Assembly (NCBI GenBank): GCA_012798185.1
Contig: JAAZNS010000035.1
Location: 1 to 12,991, forward strand
DNA: 12,991 nucleotides
Direction: 5' to 3'
Source of the DNA: Chloroflexota bacterium
GTDB lineage: Bacteria > Chloroflexota > Anaerolineae > Anaerolineales > UBA4823
This document shows, one piece after another, positions 1-6,847 of the stretch (position 1 is the first letter of the stretch; each line of letters opens with the position of its first letter). A program made the position numbers and the translations under genes. A model generated the notes under the pieces. It did not search any database, was not told where the DNA came from, and was given only the letters and a program-made list of their open reading frames with translations.

Positions 1-402
1 AAAGCAGTCGATTCACGTGACGGGTCTTTAATGCTTTTAGACGAAGATCGGCACGAACTAGTCTTCGTTCATGTCATTGGTGCCAGCAAGGAGAAGTTAA
101 TCGGATACCGTATGTCGACCAACGAAGGTATTGCCGGCTGGGTGGCGGTAAATCGTAAGCCTCTGCTTGTTCCAGATGTGCGCTTTGAACCACTTTTTAC
201 TCCCCAAGTAGATCTGGTGACAGGCTTTCAAACAATCTCGATTATTAGCGTACCAATGATCTATCAGGACCGCGTGCTTGGCGTGATTGAAGTGGTGAAT
301 ACAACCAGTGGGAAACCGTTTGAAGAAAATGACCTGGATATTTTATTATTAGTGGCACATTTGGCAACCCAACTGATCCTAAAGGCTGAGGGTAAGCTAT
401 AA
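1..402 (+). CDS. GAF-domain protein, 3' part only (gene starts before the window)
   Basis: The frame is open from the first base, so the gene begins upstream; an internal ATG at 31 is not a credible start because codons before it read as normal protein. The visible 133 residues form the end of a GAF domain: a strand pair around LMLLDEDRHELVFVHVIG, the typical GIAGWVAVNRKPLLVPDV stretch, then SVPMIYQDRVLGVIEVVN, and a final helix ending LILKAEGKL. GAF domains are small-molecule or light sensor modules, usually coupled to histidine kinases, cyclases, phosphodiesterases or response regulators. Because the GAF domain is the C-terminal end here, any output domain would lie upstream or be absent. 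The ligand cannot be told from this fragment. The stop is TAA. The gene is separated from pheS by a T-box leader with its own promoter, so there is no sign that the two are functionally linked. Confidence 0.85.
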   Translation, partial: KAVDSRDGSLMLLDEDRHELVFVHVIGASKEKLIGYRMSTNEGIAGWVAVNRKPLLVPDVRFEPLFTPQVDLVTGFQTISIISVPMIYQDRVLGVIEVVNTTSGKPFEENDLDILLLVAHLATQLILKAEGKL

Positions 403-446
403 TCTCTGATCGCGTGGAATAAGCATTTTATACAATGACAAATGAT

Positions 447-489
447 TGGATATGTGATAGTTTTGCTGTTCCGCAACAGCACATATCCA
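447..489 (+). other. Hairpin downstream of the GAF gene
   Basis: A 10-bp perfect stem pairs 447-456 with 480-489. Inside it a second 5-bp stem (466-470 with 475-479) closes a CCGC loop, with a 9-nt bulge on the 5' side. It lies 45 nt after the GAF stop codon. It has no T-tract directly after it, so it may stabilise the 3' end or act together with the following hairpin. The pairing is seen; the function is inferred. Confidence 0.45.
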
Positions 490-490
490 T

Positions 491-515
491 CACTGTTTTT
501 AAAGGCAGTGTTTTT
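491..515 (+). terminator. Probable rho-independent terminator of the GAF gene
   Basis: CACTG at 491-495 pairs with CAGTG at 506-510 and is followed directly by five T residues (511-515). The stem is short, so this is a modest terminator. Its position between the GAF gene and the pheS promoter fits the end of the upstream transcript. Confidence 0.45.
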
Positions 516-534
516 CAAGATCAATGCCTGGCTC

Positions 535-562
535 TTGACAGAAGTGCTTTTTTGATGATAAT
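535..562 (+). promoter_or_regulatory. Housekeeping-sigma promoter for the pheS-pheT operon
   Basis: A perfect TTGACA (-35, 535-540) is followed by a 16-bp spacer and GATAAT (-10, 557-562). Transcription would begin near 569, about 18 nt before the first conserved T-box sequence. This is the expected place for a T-box leader promoter. Confidence 0.75.
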
Positions 563-586
563 TAGGGCAACAACCCGCAAAAAAAA

Positions 587-875
587 GCGATGACAGAGGA
601 AAGTATGCCAGGCAGATAATAAAAATCTGCCGACACCGACAGGGAGGCGCCGGGCAAAGACTGAGACCCGCACCGGGTAGAAGCTGGCAGAAGTTCCCTC
701 TCGAGCTGCTCGGGTGAACAGCGATATTCTGCTAAGTAGTCTGAGACGCAACCCAGGCGTTATCGAGGGAGTCAATCGCCGGCATCGGCCGTTGACGCTG
801 AGCGGCCTGTTAACCAGGCAACGTGGGTGGTACCGCGGGAGGCATATCCCGTCCCTTATTGGGCGGGATTTTTTT
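587..875 (+). promoter_or_regulatory. T-box riboswitch (tRNA-Phe-sensing leader) of pheS-pheT
   Basis: T-box leaders bind a specific tRNA: the anticodon pairs with a specifier codon in stem I, and an uncharged acceptor end pairs with a bulge, favouring an antiterminator so that the downstream genes are read. Visible landmarks are the 5' GCGATGACAGAGGAAAGTA segment at the base of stem I (from 587), the specifier-loop segment ending CTCGAGCTGC (about 690-710), and the T-box core GTGGGTGGTACCGCGG at 823-838. The codon in the specifier position is TTC (694-696), which is phenylalanine. TGGT at 828-831 is complementary to a 3' ACCA acceptor end, as expected for tRNA-Phe with discriminator A. CGGGA (836-840) can pair with TCCCG (847-851) to form the antiterminator, mutually exclusive with the terminator. 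The leader therefore should raise pheS-pheT expression when uncharged tRNA-Phe accumulates. Class and specificity are well supported; detailed stem borders are approximate. Confidence 0.93.
846..875 (+). terminator. T-box regulated terminator hairpin
   Basis: ATCCCG(T)CCC at 846-855 pairs with GGGCGGGAT at 861-869, leaving one bulged T and a 5-nt loop TTATT, followed by a run of seven T residues (869-875). The 5' arm is shared with the antiterminator pairing to 836-840, which is the switch. Confidence 0.9.
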
Positions 876-899
876 AATTGATCAATGTTCGTGAGGTGA

Positions 900-962
900 G
901 AATAGAGAAAAAATACATTCAAGAATTTAAAATGATTATTCACTTGTAACTATTCTCTATTC
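900..962 (+). repeat. 10-bp inverted repeat between the T-box terminator and the pheS start
   Basis: GAATAGAGAA (900-909) is perfectly complementary to TTCTCTATTC (953-962), with a 43-nt AT-rich spacer. It lies after the T-box terminator and ends about 13 nt before the GGAGG ribosome binding site of pheS (975-979). It could be a leader hairpin or a protein-binding site; neither is shown. Confidence 0.5.
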
Positions 963-983
963 ACAATCCTACCTGGAGGTTCT

Positions 984-2042
984 ATGCTTTCTCAACTAGA
1001 ACAGATCGAAAAAAAAGCTTTAGCAGACCTGGAATCAGTAAAGAACGAGGGAAGCCTTGCTGAGTGGCATGTGGCTCACCTGGGACGCAATGCGCCGATC
1101 ATGCAGGTGTTCGATAAATTGGGACAGCTCGCAAAAGACGAGCGCCCTGTCATCGGCAGGCGCGCTAACGAGATCAAACGCACCCTTGAAGCTGCAGAGG
1201 CAGAACGCAGTGGTCAATTGCGCCAGGCAGCGTTATCTCAGGCGCTGCAAAGTGAACGCCTGGATGTAACCATGCCTGGCAGGCAAGTCCCTCATGGCCG
1301 TTTACATCCCTCAACTCGTACCCTGCGCAGGATTATTCATATATTTGCTGAAATGGGTTTTCAGGTTTACCGTTCGCACGATGTGGAAACCGACGAATAT
1401 AACTTTCAACTATTAAACTTTCCACCCTTCCATCCAGCCCGGGAAATGCAAGATTCATTTTACATGGCGGGAGATTATCCCAAAAACAATCCGCTTTTAT
1501 TGCGCACCCATACTTCTCCAGGGCAGATTCGCTCGATGCGCGAGTATGCATCAATGGATCCCAAAAACCCGCCGCCGATTCGTATCGTGCTACCCGGCAT
1601 GTGCTATCGATACGAACAAATTTCTGCCCGCTCAGAAATCCAGTTCAATCAAGTGGAAGGACTAGCGGTGGGTGAACACATAACTTTCAGTGATTTGAAG
1701 GGCACACTCACCGATTTTGCCCGCCGTATGTTTGGCGCCCAAGTGCGCTCTCGTTTCCGCGCTGCGCATTTTCCTTTCACTGAACCCAGCGCTGAAATGG
1801 ATATCGAATGTTTTGTGTGCGGCGGCATGGGCTGCCCAGTATGCAAGCGCACTGGTTGGCTAGAAATTCTCGGCTGCGGAATGGTTCACCCCGTTGTATT
1901 GCAAAATGGCGGTTACGATCCGCGCCGGTTTAGCGGATATGCTTTCGGTATGGGCTCCGAACGGGTTGCCATGCTCATCCACCGCATCGATGACATCCGT
2001 AACTTCTGGATGAATGATTTGCGATTCTTGGAGCAATTCTAA
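984..2042 (+). CDS. pheS: Phenylalanyl-tRNA synthetase, alpha subunit
   Basis: Catalytic subunit of the cytoplasmic alpha2-beta2 class II synthetase that charges tRNA-Phe with phenylalanine. The 352-residue length is normal. An N-terminal helical coiled-coil arm (about 1-95) binds tRNA. Motif 1 begins near HPSTRTLR (H108). RTHTSPGQIRSM follows, then motif 2 MCYRYEQ...FNQVEGL (about 206-227), FTEPSAEMDIE, and motif 3 GYAFGMGSERV (about 318-328), with the alanine of the Phe pocket at A320 and the class II arginine R327. In place of the short loop of E. coli PheS there is C276-X2-C279-X4-C284-X2-C287, a likely zinc knuckle. Motif 2 reads YRYEQISARSEIQ rather than the common YRRDEIDATHSP, so this is a divergent lineage. 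The ATG at 984 has a GGAGG at 975-979. It is controlled by the T-box leader upstream and is followed by pheT. Confidence 0.97.
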   Translation: MLSQLEQIEKKALADLESVKNEGSLAEWHVAHLGRNAPIMQVFDKLGQLAKDERPVIGRRANEIKRTLEAAEAERSGQLRQAALSQALQSERLDVTMPGRQVPHGRLHPSTRTLRRIIHIFAEMGFQVYRSHDVETDEYNFQLLNFPPFHPAREMQDSFYMAGDYPKNNPLLLRTHTSPGQIRSMREYASMDPKNPPPIRIVLPGMCYRYEQISARSEIQFNQVEGLAVGEHITFSDLKGTLTDFARRMFGAQVRSRFRAAHFPFTEPSAEMDIECFVCGGMGCPVCKRTGWLEILGCGMVHPVVLQNGGYDPRRFSGYAFGMGSERVAMLIHRIDDIRNFWMNDLRFLEQF

Positions 2043-2076
2043 TCAAGATAATGAAACGAGATTGGAGAATCTAGAA

Positions 2077-2172
2077 ATGAAAACTAAGGCGCTTGAGTCT
2101 TCTCGACATTTATCAGTAATCATCTCGATTCGTGCTTTGGATTTCATGATTCTCTATGCTCGTCAAAGATAA
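2077..2172 (+). CDS. Possible 31-residue small ORF in the pheS-pheT gap
   Basis: The ATG at 2077 has GGAG at 2064-2067 (9-nt spacing) and runs to TAA at 2170-2172, filling most of the pheS-pheT gap and ending just before the pheT ribosome binding site. The predicted peptide begins MKTKALESSRH and its middle part is hydrophobic (LSVIISIRALDF, then MILYARQR). I recognise no family. It could be a real small membrane-associated peptide, a translated spacer that couples pheS to pheT translation, or chance. The same gap has an imperfect inverted repeat at its two ends (2057-2071 with 2148-2162, 12 of 15 positions), so the region may be structured RNA. Evidence for coding is limited to the start signal and the uninterrupted frame. 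Confidence 0.25.
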   Translation: MKTKALESSRHLSVIISIRALDFMILYARQR

Positions 2173-2191
2173 TTATCAGGAGTAATGTGCA

Positions 2192-4726
2192 ATGAAAGTA
2201 CCCCTTTCCTGGCTTAAAGATTTTGTAGATATCACTATTCCTGTAGAGGAATTGGCGCACCGGTTGACCATGGCAGGTTTGGAAGTAGAAGAAATCACAT
2301 ATGTCGGGCTGCCTATGCCCAAAAGCGACCAGCGGCAGGAAACAAAAATATCTGGCATTGAATGGGAGCCCGAGAAAATCGTGGTAGGCGCTGTTCTGGA
2401 GGTTATGCCTCACCCCAACGCCGATCGTCTGGTATTGTGCCGCCTCGATGACGGTAAAGAAGAGCAAATCGTGCTCACCGGTGCCCCTAATTTATATCCC
2501 TATAAAGGCATTGGACCTCTGCCAAAGCCAATCATGGTCGCTTATGCTAAAGAAGGTGCCCAGATCTATGATGGGCATCAGCCCGGGCAGGTGCTGGTGA
2601 CTCTCAAACGAGCAAAAATCCGCGGCATCGATTCTTATTCAATGGCATGTTCCGAGAAAGAGCTGGGTATTTCCGATGAGCATTCTGGCATCATATTCTT
2701 GGATGACGATGCCAAAGCCGGCACCCCGCTGGTCGAGTACATGGGCGACGCAGTGCTGGATATTGCCATTACACCTAATATTGCCCGAGATGCCAACATT
2801 CTTGGCGTGGCGCGGGAAGTGTCAGCCCTCACGGGTGCATCATTGCGCCAGCCATCTTTCGATATGGTTACCGAGGGTATACCAATTGAAGGTAGCGTCA
2901 GCATCGAAATCCGTGAACCAGTACTCAATCCCCGCTTTGTTTTAGGGTTAATCGAGGGGATAGAGATTAAACCCAGCCCGTATAAGATTCAACGCCGCCT
3001 GCGATTGGCAGGAATGCGTCCGATCAATAATATCGTGGATGCCACCAATTATGTAATGCTGGAAATCGGACAACCCTTGCATGCCTTCGACTATGATTCG
3101 CTGGTGAAACGTGTTGGTGGAAGATCGCCCACAATTATCACCCGCCGGGCTAAGCAAAACGAAAAGTTAACCACCCTGGATAACGTTGAGCGCACCCTGG
3201 ATGATTTCTCGGTAATGGTTTGCGATACAAAAGGGGTAGTTTCAATCGCCGGCGTAATGGGGGGTGCGGAAACCGAAATCAATGAGGCAACTAAAAGTAT
3301 TCTATTGGAAGGCGCAGCGTGGAACTATATCAATATCCGCCGCACGCTTACTGCTCAAAAATTTTCGTCGGAAGCAGGTTACCGCTTTTCCCGCGGGGTA
3401 CACCCTGCCATGGCAGAACGCGGTGTACGCCGCTGCCTGGAATTCATGCGGCAATGGGCAGGCGGGAAAATTCGAAAGGGTTTGGTAGATAATTATCCTC
3501 TTCCGGCGCATGATCCGGTTGTTGAAATCACCACGCATGACGTGGAACGCTGGCTGGGAATCCGGCTCTCCTCCCCGGAAATTGCCGAGATATTAAGCCG
3601 CCTGGAATTTAGCGTTGAAATTAACGGTGACACTATCAAGGCTGCCACTCCCGATCATCGGATGGATATCGGTGAGGGCGTGGTGGGTATGGCAGATTTA
3701 ATGGAAGAAATTGCGCGAATTTACGGTTACGAGCGCATTCCCGAAACGCGCATGTCGGACACCCTGCCTCCTCAACGGAATAATCCTTATCACGATCTGG
3801 AAGAAAGCGCCCGAGATGATTTGGTTAAACTTGGACTTCAGGAAGTAGTTACTTATCGAATGACTTCGCCTGAGCGTGAAGTCCGCTGTTTCCCGGCTGG
3901 GACGCCGCTGGAACCGAGAATATATCTTAAACTCGCCAACCCCATCATCAGCGAACGGGTGGTGATGCGCCAAAGCGTGCTTTCTGGTGTTTTGGAAGCC
4001 GTTGAACGAAATGCCCGATTACAGCCGCGCCTGGCATTATTCGAGATTGGACCGGTGTTTTTACCTGTCGAAGGTCAATTACTGCCTGATGAACCGCGGC
4101 AATTGGTGATTGTTTTAAGTGGGCCGCGTGCCCTGCCTGGCTGGCAGCCTGCTGATACTGCCCCAATGGATTTCTTCGATATGAAAGGTATAATCGGTGA
4201 ATTTTTAATGGGATTGCATTTACCGGCGCCGCGCTGTGAAACTGCAGAACACCCTACTTACCATCCTGGGAAATGTGCCCGCCTTTGGCTGGATGACCAG
4301 GAAATTGGTGTATTTGGAGAGCTGCACCCCCTGCTAAAAGAGAGGCTGGAGTTACCCGAAACGCCGGTTATTGCTGCCGAGTTGAACCTAGAAGCTATTC
4401 TTGCTGCTATTCCACAAGGTTATGTTGTGGAAGGAACACCGGCTTTCCCGCCCGTATTGGAAGATCTGGCAGTTGTGGTGGATGAGTCGCTGCCTGCCGA
4501 GCGGGTAGAAATGCTGATCCGCGAAAGCGGGGGAAAGATAGTGATTGATGTGCGCCTTTTTGATGTGTACCGCGATGATAAGCTCGGTACCAATAAAAAG
4601 AGCCTGGCATATAGCATCACTTATCAAGCCCAAGATCGAACATTGACTGATGACGAAGTAGCCAAAATCCGTAAGCGTATTATTCACAAATTAGAGGAAG
4701 ATCTTGGCGCAAAGCTGAGAAGTTAG
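2192..4726 (+). CDS. pheT: Phenylalanyl-tRNA synthetase, beta subunit
   Basis: The large subunit of PheRS; it binds tRNA, edits mischarged Tyr-tRNA-Phe and completes the heterotetramer with PheS. The 844 residues are slightly longer than the common size of about 800. Order of domains: start MKVPLSWLKDFVDI with LTMAGLEVEEI; an EMAP-like tRNA-binding domain from about 62 (KIVVGAVLEVMPHPNADRLVLC) to about 190; the B3/B4 editing domain, about 205-410, with INNIVDATNYVMLEIGQPLHAFD and FSSEAGYRFSRGV; the B5 DNA-binding-like domain, about 435-505, ending near MEEIARIYGYERIPE; the catalytic-like core; and the C-terminal FDX-ACB anticodon-arm domain, 752-844 (FPPVLEDLAVVV to YQAQDRTLTDDEV). A charged loop at about 40-60 (PKSDQRQETKISG) explains part of the extra length. 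The ribosome binding site is AGGAG at 2178-2182. It shares the pheS transcript; no promoter is evident in the gap. The stop is TAG. Confidence 0.97.
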   Translation: MKVPLSWLKDFVDITIPVEELAHRLTMAGLEVEEITYVGLPMPKSDQRQETKISGIEWEPEKIVVGAVLEVMPHPNADRLVLCRLDDGKEEQIVLTGAPNLYPYKGIGPLPKPIMVAYAKEGAQIYDGHQPGQVLVTLKRAKIRGIDSYSMACSEKELGISDEHSGIIFLDDDAKAGTPLVEYMGDAVLDIAITPNIARDANILGVAREVSALTGASLRQPSFDMVTEGIPIEGSVSIEIREPVLNPRFVLGLIEGIEIKPSPYKIQRRLRLAGMRPINNIVDATNYVMLEIGQPLHAFDYDSLVKRVGGRSPTIITRRAKQNEKLTTLDNVERTLDDFSVMVCDTKGVVSIAGVMGGAETEINEATKSILLEGAAWNYINIRRTLTAQKFSSEAGYRFSRGVHPAMAERGVRRCLEFMRQWAGGKIRKGLVDNYPLPAHDPVVEITTHDVERWLGIRLSSPEIAEILSRLEFSVEINGDTIKAATPDHRMDIGEGVVGMADLMEEIARIYGYERIPETRMSDTLPPQRNNPYHDLEESARDDLVKLGLQEVVTYRMTSPEREVRCFPAGTPLEPRIYLKLANPIISERVVMRQSVLSGVLEAVERNARLQPRLALFEIGPVFLPVEGQLLPDEPRQLVIVLSGPRALPGWQPADTAPMDFFDMKGIIGEFLMGLHLPAPRCETAEHPTYHPGKCARLWLDDQEIGVFGELHPLLKERLELPETPVIAAELNLEAILAAIPQGYVVEGTPAFPPVLEDLAVVVDESLPAERVEMLIRESGGKIVIDVRLFDVYRDDKLGTNKKSLAYSITYQAQDRTLTDDEVAKIRKRIIHKLEEDLGAKLRS

Positions 4727-4758
4727 CATAAACATCGGATATTTTTACCATATTGTGC

Positions 4759-4807
4759 ATTCCCCGCAGAGAATTTTATTCAAATTTGCCTGCGGGGAAT
4801 TGATTTT
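4759..4807 (+). terminator. Rho-independent terminator of the pheS-pheT operon
   Basis: An 11-bp perfect stem pairs ATTCCCCGCAG (4759-4769) with CTGCGGGGAAT (4790-4800). AT-rich inner sequences can extend the pairing (AATTT with AAATT). TGATTTTTATT follows. It lies 32 nt after the pheT stop. Confidence 0.85.
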
Positions 4808-4809
4808 TA

Positions 4810-4838
4810 TTGGCGCTTGTACCCTCTTATGCTAGAAT
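4810..4838 (+). promoter_or_regulatory. Promoter of the repeat-protein gene
   Basis: TTGGCG (-35, 4810-4815), a 17-bp spacer and TAGAAT (-10, 4833-4838), preceded by TGC, an extended -10 element. Transcription would start near 4845, giving a leader of about 88 nt before the ATG at 4933. It sits directly after the pheT terminator. Confidence 0.65.
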
Positions 4839-4932
4839 CACCCTGTCAAATCCTGGAATGGCTGGGTTATGGATTTCCGGGGGCGAGATTTTCTTCGATA
4901 ATTTATATCATCATTACGGGAGGGTTATCACT

Positions 4933-6342
4933 ATGAATCGCAAGGTGCTATCGAGCATTTGTATGGTTATCCTGATTACATTGCTTGGCATTTCGGTTTT
5001 TTCACAAAAAGTCAGAGGAGCAAAAAATTATCAGGCTCTTTCCGGGAATGCGTTTACCTATCAAGGACAGCTTATCCGTAGCGGTGCTGCTGTGGATGGC
5101 AAGTGCGATTTTCTGCTAAGTTTATGGACGGATTCCTCCAGCGGTTCTCAAGTTGGCGAAAACCTAAGCTTCGATGATGTCAGCATCCGCGGCGGATATT
5201 TTACTATTCCCAGCCTGGATTTTGGCAATGGTGCTTTCAATGGTGAGGCACGCTGGCTTGAAATTGAGACAATGTGTGAAGGGGATACGGTGTATACTAA
5301 ACTCAGCCCGCGTCAGCCGATTTCTCCTGCGCCGTATGCTTTGGCACTGCCCGGGTTTTATACCCGGCAAAATGAAACTAGCCCTAATGTGATCGGTGGT
5401 TACCCTGGTAACATAATCACGGGGGGATTATTCGGCGCAGCTATCGGAGGCGGAGGCTCGGTTGATGGTGTCAATCGGGTGACTGACCACTTTGGCACAA
5501 TTTCCGGCGGGTTAAATAATCGGGTCGGCAACCAAGATGCCGCGCTCGATAATGCCGCTTATGGGGCAATAGGTGGCGGAGCAAACAACATTGTAGATGC
5601 CGGCTATGCCACCGTGAGCGGTGGTTTTCAAAATATCGCTGGCAATCCCTATGCTGCAATTAGCGGAGGCAGTAACAACCAAACCGGCGGAGCCAGTGCT
5701 TTTGTGGGAGGCGGCGAAGCCAATGCTGCCGCCGGTGAATATTCTGCAATTAGCGGTGGAAAAAATAACCTAACGCAAGGGCAGGCGGCAGTGGTTAGCG
5801 GCGGTGAAATCAACACGGTTAATGGAGATTTTGCTACCGTGAGCGGTGGTTATCATAATATTGCCGCCAGTGATTATTCTTCCATTCCCGGTGGGAATAT
5901 GGCAGCGACGCGTTTATATGGGCAAACTGCTTATGCCAGCGGCGCATTCAGCGAAAGCGGAGATGCCCAATACGCTTTGTATATCTTGCGCAATGTCACT
6001 ACCGATGCTACGCAAAAGGAATTATTTCTAGATGGCGTATCCGAACGACTTGTTATATCTCCCGATCGTACGCTGGTATTTGAAGTTATCGTTGCCGCGC
6101 GGCATGAAACTCAGGTGAGATCAGCTGGATATTATTTCCGGGGGGTGATCAGAAATTATCAGGGGTCGACTGCTTTTATATCATCTCCTGTGATGGCTGT
6201 TTGGGGTGAAGATGATACATCCTGGAATGTGAGCCTTACCGCAAGCGATATTTATGATGCCTTATTAATTCAGGTGAATGGCGCGGAAAATGCCCCCGTC
6301 CGCTGGGTAGCAACAGTGCGGGCGGTAGAAGTTGCCTGGTAA
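4933..6342 (+). CDS. Secreted protein with 15-residue SGG-NN repeats and a tail-fibre-like C-terminal domain
   Basis: The ATG at 4933 is chosen because GGGAGGG (4918-4924) lies 8 nt upstream and a signal peptide follows (MNRKVLSS then a hydrophobic core, cleavage near FSQKVRGA); the open frame extends back to a TTG at 4810 but that lies in the promoter. The 469-residue product has three parts. Residues about 40-150 form a beta-rich domain starting FTYQGQLIRSG and ending RQPISPAPYALAL. Residues about 175-320 are repeats in exact 15-residue register from 213 to 317 (ISGG/VSGG/IGGG, then NN, then G-YA), preceded by one longer 23-residue unit. These resemble the beta-roll head repeats of YadA/Hep_Hag adhesins. 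Residues about 345-469 resemble C-terminal domains found on some phage and bacterial fibre proteins (ELFLDGVSERLVI, VRWVATVRAVEV). A trimeric surface or secreted fibre is likely by inference; there is no YadA membrane anchor, LPXTG signal or obvious cell-wall domain. The binding target is unknown. Confidence 0.8.
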   Translation: MNRKVLSSICMVILITLLGISVFSQKVRGAKNYQALSGNAFTYQGQLIRSGAAVDGKCDFLLSLWTDSSSGSQVGENLSFDDVSIRGGYFTIPSLDFGNGAFNGEARWLEIETMCEGDTVYTKLSPRQPISPAPYALALPGFYTRQNETSPNVIGGYPGNIITGGLFGAAIGGGGSVDGVNRVTDHFGTISGGLNNRVGNQDAALDNAAYGAIGGGANNIVDAGYATVSGGFQNIAGNPYAAISGGSNNQTGGASAFVGGGEANAAAGEYSAISGGKNNLTQGQAAVVSGGEINTVNGDFATVSGGYHNIAASDYSSIPGGNMAATRLYGQTAYASGAFSESGDAQYALYILRNVTTDATQKELFLDGVSERLVISPDRTLVFEVIVAARHETQVRSAGYYFRGVIRNYQGSTAFISSPVMAVWGEDDTSWNVSLTASDIYDALLIQVNGAENAPVRWVATVRAVEVAW

Positions 6343-6357
6343 ATTTATTTTCGATAC

Positions 6358-6386
6358 TTGCATATGCTGCTGGTTTAATCTATACT
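6358..6386 (+). promoter_or_regulatory. Promoter of the small membrane protein gene
   Basis: TTGCAT (-35, 6358-6363), a 17-bp spacer and TATACT (-10, 6381-6386). The predicted start is near 6393, leaving a leader of about 31 nt before the GTG at 6424. Confidence 0.6.
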
Positions 6387-6423
6387 GTTATCACTTATTC
6401 ATATTCGTATCGAGGAGGATGAC

Positions 6424-6831
6424 GTGGACAAGAAATCAACTGGAATTATCGCCACTGTAATTGCCGCTTTGTTATGCGGCTGCCCAGGATTGTTGGGAAT
6501 GTGTTTTGGCTTGGTTTTTGCTGTAGTAAGCCGGATTCCTGGCGCGGATATCGATGTATTTGGCAGCAGGGATCCGCAAACGGCGCTCAACACAGGGATC
6601 GGCGCCTTATGCCTCGGTATTGTCTTCGTTGCCATACCTATCGTAATAGGCATTGTCACTCTACGCAAGAAGCCACAAACCGGCGTGGTTGTCCCTCAGG
6701 CGTCTGTCGAGCCGCCCAAACCGTCTGAACCGATCGAGTATGTCGAACCTGGTAAACCGGCTGAAACAATCGAATACGTCGAACCCGAAAAACCTGATAA
6801 ACCCGACGAGCCAATCCCTCCGGCGATTTAA
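6424..6831 (+). CDS. Small two-helix membrane protein with proline-rich repeat tail
   Basis: The GTG start at 6424 is supported by AGGAGG at 6413-6418 with a 5-nt spacing; an ATG at 6419 is in another frame and soon stops. The 135-residue product has two hydrophobic segments, about 6-38 (with the cysteine-rich LLCGCPGLLGMCFG) and about 58-80, then a charged, proline-rich tail. The tail contains a tandem repeat, PIEYVEPGKPAE then TIEYVEPEKPDK, followed by PDEPIPPAI. The loop between the helices (about 39-57) is short. I recognise no family and assign no function. By the positive-inside rule, the KK at 3-4 and RKK after helix 2 suggest both ends lie in the cytoplasm. It has its own promoter and is separated from the next gene by a palindromic element. 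Confidence 0.75.
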   Translation: MDKKSTGIIATVIAALLCGCPGLLGMCFGLVFAVVSRIPGADIDVFGSRDPQTALNTGIGALCLGIVFVAIPIVIGIVTLRKKPQTGVVVPQASVEPPKPSEPIEYVEPGKPAETIEYVEPEKPDKPDEPIPPAI

Positions 6832-6847
6832 TCTGTGATCAATTTAA

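Noticed and set aside
521..943. 140-residue open frame on the minus strand
   Set aside because: It lies antisense to the promoter and T-box leader and its sequence is explained by structured RNA on the plus strand; there is no start signal or family resemblance.
4810..4932. N-terminal extension of the repeat protein to a TTG at 4810
   Set aside because: The TTG is the -35 box of a good promoter, there is no ribosome binding site, and the ATG at 4933 has both a strong ribosome binding site and a signal peptide.
5500..5900. Tandem repeats read as a CRISPR array or DNA-level satellite
   Set aside because: The periodicity is 45 bp and strong only at protein level (SGG-NN motif); the DNA copies vary at many positions and there are no unique spacers.
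6419..6460. ATG at 6419 as the start of the small membrane protein
   Set aside because: It is in a different frame that stops after about a dozen codons; the GTG at 6424 fits the ribosome binding site.
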